This document shows, in pieces, positions 5,572 through 10,487 of a stretch of 11,863 nt of DNA (its first letter is position 1; each line of letters starts with the position of its first letter). Both the position numbers and the translations under genes were made by a program. Under the pieces are notes generated by a model that saw nothing but the letters and a program-made list of their open reading frames with translations, did no database searches and was not told the origin of the DNA. Origin of the DNA: Paracoccaceae bacterium (lineage in GTDB: Bacteria; Pseudomonadota; Alphaproteobacteria; Rhodobacterales; Rhodobacteraceae); assembly GCA_003250135.1 (NCBI GenBank), contig QKHF01000155.1, positions 1 through 11,863 on the forward strand, given 5' to 3'.

Positions 5572-7542
5572 ATGGAAAAACGCTCGAAATATCAGCGAGA
5601 AGCGCCAGCCGAGAGGCAGGGCGCCGTGTTGGGATTCGAGGAGGAGGGCGCGCGCTACGACGCCCCGGGCGATGCTGTCCGCGGCGATGGAGGCAGGGCG
5701 GAGACCGGTCCGGAGGTGATCCGGCGATATCTGAGGGCGCTGCCCGACTCGCCGGGCGTCTACCGGATGCTCGATGAGAAGGCGGCGGTTCTCTATGTGG
5801 GCAAGGCCAGAAGCCTGAAAAAGCGGGTCGCGTCGTACGCGACTTATCAGGGGCATTCGAACCGCATTCAGAGAATGATCGCGGCGACAGCCTCGATGAT
5901 GTTCGTCACCACCGAGACGGAGACCGAGGCGCTCCTCCTAGAGGCGAATCTGATCAAGCAGTTGAAGCCTCGCTTCAACGTGCTGCTGCGCGACGACAAA
6001 TCCTTCCCGCATATCCTGATCAAGCGCGAGCACGCCTTCGCCCAGCTTGTGAAGCATCGCGGCATGCGGAAGGAGAAGGGCGACTATTTCGGCCCCTTCG
6101 CGTCGGCCGGTGCGGTGAACCGGACCATCAACCAGCTTCAGAAAGCATTCCTGCTGCGCACCTGCTCGGACAGCTATTTCGAGAACCGGACCCGGCCCTG
6201 CCTGCTCTACCAGATCAAGCGCTGCGCGGCGCCCTGCGTCGGCTATATCGACGAGTCGGACTACGCCAGGCTGGTCGACGATGCGACGCGGTTTCTCGAA
6301 GGCCGCTCGACCCGCGTGCAGGAGGATCTGGCGGAGAGGATGACCGCGGCCTCGGCGGCGATGGAATTCGAGCGCGCCGCCGTGTATCGGGACAGGATAC
6401 GCGCCCTGACGCAGGTGCAGGCGAGCCAGGACGTGAACCCGGAGGGCGTCGCCGAGGCGGATGTGATCGCCCTGCACTCCGAAGGCGGGCAAAGCTGCAT
6501 TCAGGTGTTCTTCTTCCGCTCGCATCAGAACTGGGGGAACCGGGCGTACTATCCGAGGGTCGCCGCCGGGACGGAGCCGGCCGAGATCCTCGAGGCGTTC
6601 ATCGCCCAGTTCTACGGAGACAAGACGCCGGCGCGGCTTCTGCTGCTCAGCCATGCGGTGGAGGACACAGAGGTGCTGGAGGAGGCGCTCAGCGTCTCCG
6701 CGGGACGAAAGATCTCCATCGCGACGCCGCAGCGGGGCGAGAAGCGGCGGCTGGTCGAACACGCCGCCCAAAACGCGCGCGAGGCGCTGGCGCGGCGCAT
6801 GGCGGAATCCGCGACGCAGGCCAGACTGCTGGAGGGCGTGGCCGAAGCCTTTGAGCTGGACGCGCCGCCGCAGCGTATCGAGGTGTATGACAACTCTCAT
6901 ATCCAGGGCGCGAACGCGGTGGGCGCAATGATCGTCGCCGGACCCGAGGGCTTCCTGAAGTCGCAGTACCGCAAGTTCAACATCAGGCGCGCCGACCTGA
7001 CGCCGGGCGACGATTTCGGGATGATGCGCGAGGTGCTGGAGCGCCGCTTCAGGCGGCTCCTGAAAGAGGACCCGGATCGAGAGCAGAGCATGTGGCCCGA
7101 TCTGGTGCTGATCGACGGCGGGGCCGGCCAGGTCTCCGCGGCCATGGACGCGCTGGCCGAGTTGGGGGTGGAGGATCTGGCGCTGGTCGGCGTCGCCAAG
7201 GGCGAGGACCGCGACGCGGGCAAGGAGGAGTTTCACCGCCCCGGAAAGCGCCCCTTCGCCCTGCCGCATCGCGACCCCACGCTGTACTTCCTCCAGAGAC
7301 TGCGCGATGAGGCGCATCGCTTCGGCATCGGCGCCCATCGCGCCAAGCGGGCCAAGGCGGTCAGCGCGACGCCGCTGGACGAGGCGCCGGGCGTGGGGCC
7401 CGCGCGCAAACGCGCTCTGCTGGCCCATTTCGGATCGGCCAAGGCGGTCAGCCGGGCGGGGGTGGAGGACCTCAAGGCCGTGGAGGGAATCTCGGCTGCG
7501 CTGGCGGAGCGCATCTACGCCTTCTTCCACGGCGGGTCGTGA
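5572..7542 (+). CDS. uvrC: Excinuclease ABC subunit UvrC
   Basis: UvrC makes both incisions around a lesion during nucleotide excision repair with UvrA and UvrB. The 656 residues show all parts: a GIY-YIG nuclease (PGVYRM 61-66, YVGKAR 75-80, Glu124 and Asn136 as expected active-site residues) and four cysteines at 198, 210, 218 and 222. Their 12-8-4 spacing equals that of the E. coli iron-sulfur cluster ligands. A UVR domain that binds UvrB follows (about 247-282), then the RNase H-like nuclease with Asp440 (VYDNSH), Asp515 (LIDGGAGQ) and His582 (DEAHRF), and a C-terminal helix-hairpin-helix pair (about 602-650). The first 45 residues are an acidic, non-conserved extension. A GTG at 5626 (residue 19), preceded by GAGAGG, is an alternative start. 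It heads the run with pgsA, moaD and moaE. Confidence 0.96.
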   Translation: MEKRSKYQREAPAERQGAVLGFEEEGARYDAPGDAVRGDGGRAETGPEVIRRYLRALPDSPGVYRMLDEKAAVLYVGKARSLKKRVASYATYQGHSNRIQRMIAATASMMFVTTETETEALLLEANLIKQLKPRFNVLLRDDKSFPHILIKREHAFAQLVKHRGMRKEKGDYFGPFASAGAVNRTINQLQKAFLLRTCSDSYFENRTRPCLLYQIKRCAAPCVGYIDESDYARLVDDATRFLEGRSTRVQEDLAERMTAASAAMEFERAAVYRDRIRALTQVQASQDVNPEGVAEADVIALHSEGGQSCIQVFFFRSHQNWGNRAYYPRVAAGTEPAEILEAFIAQFYGDKTPARLLLLSHAVEDTEVLEEALSVSAGRKISIATPQRGEKRRLVEHAAQNAREALARRMAESATQARLLEGVAEAFELDAPPQRIEVYDNSHIQGANAVGAMIVAGPEGFLKSQYRKFNIRRADLTPGDDFGMMREVLERRFRRLLKEDPDREQSMWPDLVLIDGGAGQVSAAMDALAELGVEDLALVGVAKGEDRDAGKEEFHRPGKRPFALPHRDPTLYFLQRLRDEAHRFGIGAHRAKRAKAVSATPLDEAPGVGPARKRALLAHFGSAKAVSRAGVEDLKAVEGISAALAERIYAFFHGGS

Positions 7543-7561
7543 TCTGATCTAAGAGTGCCCC

Positions 7562-8131
7562 ATGTGGACCATTCCGAACATCCTGACCCTGTCCCGCATC
7601 GCGGCGGCCCCGGTCGTCGCGATCATGGTGGCGCTGGGCGGATCGGCTTGGGCGCTGCCCGCCTTTCTGTTGTTCGGCGCCGCGGCGCTGACCGACTTTC
7701 TGGACGGCTGGCTGGCGCGCAGATTCGGCCAGACGAGTTCGCTCGGGAAGATGCTCGATCCGATCGGCGATAAGGTAATGGTCGGTTTACTATTGTTGGC
7801 GCTTACCTCGAAAGCCGGCGACGAATGGGTTTTCGTGGTCCCCGCGGTTGTCATTTTGACGCGGGAGATACTGGTTTCTGGCCTGCGCGAGTTCCTGGGT
7901 GACGTTAAGCTTAACGTTACGAGGTTGGCCAAGTGGAAGACGACCGCGCAGCTGATCGCCATCTCCGTCCTCTTGGGTGCGGACCTGCTTCCCCCGTTCC
8001 ATGGAGGACTTGAGATCTTCATGATCGGCCTCATCCTTCTCTGGATCGCGGCGGTGCTGACGGCGATCACCGGATGGGACTATTTCGCCAAAGGCGTCGC
8101 CGTCATCCGGCAACGGGAGAGCGGTGAATGA
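7562..8131 (+). CDS. pgsA: CDP-diacylglycerol--glycerol-3-phosphate 3-phosphatidyltransferase PgsA
   Basis: This inner-membrane enzyme makes phosphatidylglycerol phosphate from CDP-diacylglycerol and glycerol 3-phosphate, the committed step to phosphatidylglycerol and cardiolipin. The CDP-alcohol phosphatidyltransferase motif is exact: Asp45, Asp48-Gly49, Ala52-Arg53, Gly62, Asp66, Asp70. The opening WTIPNILTLSRI and the later TREILVSGLREF and LAKWKTTAQL are PgsA hallmarks. At 189 residues with several membrane helices it has the usual size. It starts 19 bases after uvrC with only a weak AAGAG site, so it depends on the upstream transcript. Its end overlaps moaD by ATGA. Residues 72-82 and 117-123 use codons rare in its neighbours (TTA, CTA, TTG, CTT) and include a 16-base palindrome. 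Confidence 0.95.
   Translation: MWTIPNILTLSRIAAAPVVAIMVALGGSAWALPAFLLFGAAALTDFLDGWLARRFGQTSSLGKMLDPIGDKVMVGLLLLALTSKAGDEWVFVVPAVVILTREILVSGLREFLGDVKLNVTRLAKWKTTAQLIAISVLLGADLLPPFHGGLEIFMIGLILLWIAAVLTAITGWDYFAKGVAVIRQRESGE
7902..7917. repeat. Perfect 16-base palindrome inside pgsA
   Basis: ACGTTAAGCTTAACGT reads the same on both strands with no interruption. It encodes part of DVKLNV in pgsA and lies in the locally AT-rich, rare-codon part of that gene. It could be a binding site or a chance consequence of the local composition. Confidence 0.5.
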
Positions 8132-8376
8132 AGGTGCTTTACTTCGCCTGGCTGCGGGAGCGGATCGGCGTTGGCGCTGAGGACGTGGATGCGGGCGGGG
8201 CGGCGACTGTCGCCGACCTGATCGAGACGCTGAAGGGGCGGGATGCCCGCTACGCGGCCGCCTTCGGCGATCTCTCGGCGGTGCGCGTGGCGCTGGATCA
8301 GGAGCAGGCGGAACTGGACGCTTCGCTGGCGGGGGCCCGCGAGGTGGCGTTCTTTCCGCCCGTCACCGGCGGCTGA
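8128..8376 (+). CDS. moaD: Molybdopterin synthase sulfur carrier subunit MoaD
   Basis: MoaD is the small ubiquitin-fold subunit of molybdopterin synthase. Its C-terminal glycine thiocarboxylate donates sulfur to cyclic pyranopterin monophosphate. The 82-residue protein starts MKVLYFAWLRERIG, has the ATVADLIETL helix (26-35) and ends in FFPPVTGG, with the essential terminal Gly-Gly (81-82). The ATG overlaps the pgsA stop as ATGA, and GGGAG (8115-8119) is placed for ribosome entry. moaE starts 7 bases after its stop, so the two subunits can be made in step. No cysteine or sulfurtransferase fusion is present; MoeB or a similar activator must be encoded elsewhere. Confidence 0.95.
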   Translation: MKVLYFAWLRERIGVGAEDVDAGGAATVADLIETLKGRDARYAAAFGDLSAVRVALDQEQAELDASLAGAREVAFFPPVTGG

Positions 8377-8383
8377 CCGCGCC

Positions 8384-8851
8384 ATGTCCATTCGCGTCCA
8401 GACCGAAGACTTCGACGTCGGCGCAGAGGTCGCCGAGCTGACCGCGGGCCGCGCCGATATCGGCGCCATCGTCACCTTCACCGGCCTCGTGCGCGACCAC
8501 GCTGGGTCGGGGGGGGGCGCCGAACTGATCGCGGCCATGGAGCTGGAGCACTATCCCGGTATGACCGAGAAGGCCCTGGCCGAGATCGAGGCGGAGGCCC
8601 ATCAACGCTGGCCCTTGCAGGCGACGACGATCATTCACAGGTTCGGCCGGCTTTCGCCCGGCGACCGCATCGTGCTGGTCGTCGCTGCCAGCGCGCACCG
8701 TCAGGCGGCCTTCGATGCGGCCGCGTTTCTGATGGACTATCTGAAGACCCGTGCGCCTTTCTGGAAAAAGGAGGAGACGCCGGACGGAGGCCGCTGGGTC
8801 GATGCGCGCTGCGAGGACGATGCGGCGGCCGAGCGGTGGCGCAAGGGCTGA
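8384..8851 (+). CDS. moaE: Molybdopterin synthase catalytic subunit MoaE
   Basis: MoaE forms the catalytic part of the MoaD2-MoaE2 complex that inserts two sulfurs to make molybdopterin. The 155-residue product carries the family motifs FTGLVRD (32-38), LEHYPGMTEKAL (54-65), IIHRFGRLSPGD (83-94) and KTRAPFWKKE (121-130). Lys121 and Lys128 keep the 7-residue spacing of the E. coli active-site lysines 119 and 126. The start at 8384 follows the moaD stop by 7 bases; a longer upstream frame is only read-through over moaD. A run of nine G residues (8509-8517) encodes the SGGG loop at residues 42-45, and the frame is intact at this length. No strong ribosome site is visible, which fits coupling to moaD. 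Confidence 0.95.
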   Translation: MSIRVQTEDFDVGAEVAELTAGRADIGAIVTFTGLVRDHAGSGGGAELIAAMELEHYPGMTEKALAEIEAEAHQRWPLQATTIIHRFGRLSPGDRIVLVVAASAHRQAAFDAAAFLMDYLKTRAPFWKKEETPDGGRWVDARCEDDAAAERWRKG

Positions 8852-8880
8852 TCCGACCCCCATACATTAGAAGTTTAGAA

Positions 8881-8909
8881 TGTTTCATATTGCGCTGCAA
8901 AATGAAACA
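8881..8909. repeat. Interrupted 29-base dyad in AT-rich gap (operator candidate)
   Basis: Outer arms TGTTTCAT (8881-8888) and ATGAAACA (8902-8909) are perfect complements. Inside them TTGC (8890-8893) and GCAA (8897-8900) pair as well, with one A/A mismatch between and a 3-base centre. That gives 12 of 13 positions symmetric on each side. It could form a stem-loop, but an A run rather than a T tract follows, so it is not a standard terminator for moaE. Position 128 bases before the first peptidoglycan-binding gene suits an operator. The surrounding 8862-8942 is much richer in A/T than the neighbouring genes and probably holds that gene's promoter, though I cannot place -35 and -10 with confidence. 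Confidence 0.5.
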
Positions 8910-9024
8910 AAAATTTCAAACTTCCCCTTGAACGCGCAATTCCCGCTGCCCAATTGGCGTGGACCGAGGCGGTTCGGGGGCGGTTCAGCGCCGGCCACAA
9001 GCCTCATGGAGGATGCAACGAGCA

Positions 9025-9030
9025 GGGGAG
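9025..9030 (+). promoter_or_regulatory. Ribosome binding site for the first peptidoglycan-binding gene
   Basis: GGGGAG lies 6 bases before the ATG at 9037 and selects that start over in-frame codons further upstream (for example at 9013), giving the MTKLKKGSKGADV N-terminus. Confidence 0.65.
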
Positions 9031-9036
9031 CTCGAC

Positions 9037-9669
9037 ATGACCAAGCTGAAGAAAGGCTCCAAGGGGGCCGACGTGAAATCGCTGCAGGAGCAGCTGAACA
9101 AGGCGGGCGCCAAGCCGAAGCTGAAAGTCGATGGCGGTTTCGGCGCCAAGACGGAAGAGGCGCTGAAGCAGTTCCAGAAGAAGAACCGCCTGAAGGATGA
9201 CGGCGTCGCGGGCGCCAAGACCATGGCCACGTTGGAGAAGAAGGCGGGCGGCGGCGCGGCCGAGAAGGCGCCGGAATGGCCGCATGGCGATTACGTCAAG
9301 ATGGTCAAGGCGATCGAGTCCAACACGAAAGACATCGTCGACACCGCCAAGAAGAACCTGATGGCGATGGACCGGCATCTCGACGATTTCGACATCGAGA
9401 AGATGCGCAACACCTATTTCGATAATCTGCGATCCTACCTGGCGAGCCACAAGAAGTGGATGACCGAGGCCAAGAAGGTCATTCAGTTCCAGAAGTCTTT
9501 CGAGAAGCTCGCGGCCCGGAACCCCAAAGCAGGCCCCGAGATCATCAAGGCGGCTGACAAGACCATCAAGAACATGGAGCAGATCAGCAACGCCTCCGAC
9601 AAGTATCTTCTTGAGAACATGGATATCGCAGACGATTTCCAGAAGATGACCACCAAGAAGGCCGCCTGA
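9037..9669 (+). CDS. Leaderless PG_binding_1 domain protein with helical tail, paralogue 1
   Basis: A 210-residue protein of two parts. Residues 4-66 form a PG_binding_1 domain, with GSKGADVKSLQEQLNKAG, VDGGFGAKTEEALKQFQ and DDGVAGAKTMATL in the canonical order; this fold binds peptidoglycan in many wall enzymes. A glycine-alanine linker (70-79) leads to WPHGD (81-85) and then an unrecognised, lysine-rich, all-helical region of about 125 residues with an acidic/basic pattern and the stretch KKWMTEAKKVIQFQKS (139-154). No catalytic domain, signal peptide, membrane segment or cysteine is present, so how it would reach the wall is unknown. A terminator directly follows. The next gene is a clear paralogue. 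It may be a structural or secreted wall-binding protein, an effector or a cytoplasmic protein; I do not assign a function. Confidence 0.8.
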   Translation: MTKLKKGSKGADVKSLQEQLNKAGAKPKLKVDGGFGAKTEEALKQFQKKNRLKDDGVAGAKTMATLEKKAGGGAAEKAPEWPHGDYVKMVKAIESNTKDIVDTAKKNLMAMDRHLDDFDIEKMRNTYFDNLRSYLASHKKWMTEAKKVIQFQKSFEKLAARNPKAGPEIIKAADKTIKNMEQISNASDKYLLENMDIADDFQKMTTKKAA

Positions 9670-9709
9670 GCGCGGACCTTCGGGGCGCGTCGCCCGGCGC
9701 GCTCTTTTT
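9668..9709 (+). terminator. Rho-independent terminator after paralogue 1
   Basis: GAGCGCG (9668-9674) pairs with CGCGCTC (9698-9704), followed at once by five T residues (9705-9709). A second GC stem (GCGCG against CGCGC) can form inside it. The left arm begins within the stop codon. It would separate paralogue 1 from paralogue 2 at least in part. Confidence 0.7.
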
Positions 9710-9712
9710 CCA

Positions 9713-9732
9713 GACCACACCCGACCACACCC
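9713..9732 (+). repeat. Tandem 10-base direct repeat GACCACACCC
   Basis: GACCACACCC occurs twice without a gap (9713-9722 and 9723-9732), followed by GA. It lies just after the terminator and about 80 bases before paralogue 2. A tandem regulator site or simple replication slippage could explain it. Confidence 0.5.
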
Positions 9733-9800
9733 GAAAGACAGCCGTCGCGGCCGGATCTCCGGCCGCCACCGGCGCCCTTACGCCCGTATGACACGCACGG

Positions 9801-9805
9801 AAGGA
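9801..9805 (+). promoter_or_regulatory. Ribosome binding site for paralogue 2
   Basis: AAGGA, within GGAAGGA, lies 7 bases before the ATG at 9813 and supports the MSTKKLQLNAKGADV start. Confidence 0.65.
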
Positions 9806-9812
9806 ATTCGAC

Positions 9813-10448
9813 ATGTCCACCAAGAAACTGCAGCTCAACGCCAAAGGCGCGGATGTGAAAGCGCTACAGGAGCAACTGAACAAGGCCGGCGCGAAGCCCA
9901 AGCTGAAGGCGGACGGGGTCTTCGGCCCGGTCACCGAGAAGGCGCTGATGGAGTTTCAGAAGAAACAGAAGCTGAAGGCGGATGGCGTCGCCGGGGCCAA
10001 GACCATGGCCAAGCTGGGCGGCGGCGGCCCCGGCAAGCAGGAGAAGCCGGTCGACTGGCCCTATGGCGACGCGGTCTGGTCGCTGAAGGACTCGGCGCGC
10101 GAGATGCGCGAGCTTCTGGAGAAGCACAAGACCGAGCGTACGGCGATGGACCTGTGGCGGGACGACAAGCAGATCGCCACGCTGCGCGACGTCTATGACA
10201 AAAACTGGAAGCGCCTGCTGGACGCCGACAAGAACTGGCGTCGGGCGACCGAGCGGGTGGCGCAGCTTCAGAAGTCCTACGAGAAGTTGAAGAAGAGCTC
10301 GCCCGAGTCGCTGAAGGACGTCGTCTCGGCGGCCAAGAAGCCGTTCGACGTAGCCGGGAAGTTCGACGAGCAGGTCTCGGACTGCGTGCGGCGTCGGGTC
10401 GAGATCCTGCGCGCCTACGCCAAGGTCTCGGCCAAACAGCTGGCGTAA
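9813..10448 (+). CDS. Leaderless PG_binding_1 domain protein with helical tail, paralogue 2
   Basis: A 211-residue paralogue of the preceding product. Over the 60-residue peptidoglycan-binding core (residues 9-68) I count 46 identities by eye, about 77%. The rest is much more diverged but keeps landmarks at almost the same positions: DWPYGD (81-86), AMD (111-113) and a KNWRRATERVAQLQKSYEKL stretch (140-159) matching paralogue 1 at 139-158. The tail is all-helical and charged, richer in arginine than paralogue 1, and has one cysteine (191). There is no signal peptide, membrane helix or enzymatic domain. The conserved binding module with a drifting tail suggests gene duplication with changed partner or target. 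Function is not known; roles as wall-bound structural protein or substrate of a specialised exporter are only possibilities. Confidence 0.8.
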   Translation: MSTKKLQLNAKGADVKALQEQLNKAGAKPKLKADGVFGPVTEKALMEFQKKQKLKADGVAGAKTMAKLGGGGPGKQEKPVDWPYGDAVWSLKDSAREMRELLEKHKTERTAMDLWRDDKQIATLRDVYDKNWKRLLDADKNWRRATERVAQLQKSYEKLKKSSPESLKDVVSAAKKPFDVAGKFDEQVSDCVRRRVEILRAYAKVSAKQLA

Positions 10449-10465
10449 CGCCTTGCCCGGTCCGG

Positions 10466-10487
10466 CGGGCGTCCGGCGAGGCGCCCG
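10466..10487. terminator. GC hairpin between convergent genes (weak terminator candidate)
   Basis: CGGGCG (10466-10471) pairs with CGCCCG (10482-10487) around a 10-base loop. A second small stem (GCCCG against CGGGC, about 10455-10470) overlaps it. It fills the 39-base gap between the two convergent stop codons, a usual place for a shared terminator, but no T tract follows on either strand. Confidence 0.3.

Noticed and set aside
5938..7530. A 530-codon open frame antisense to uvrC
   Set aside because: uvrC is intact with all catalytic residues; the antisense product is rich in Arg, His and Gln in the manner of a shadow frame and shows no family motif.
8880..9200. Plus-strand frame starting MFHIALQNETK across the AT-rich gap
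   Set aside because: It has no ribosome site, starts inside the 29-base dyad and then runs out of frame through the peptidoglycan-binding gene.
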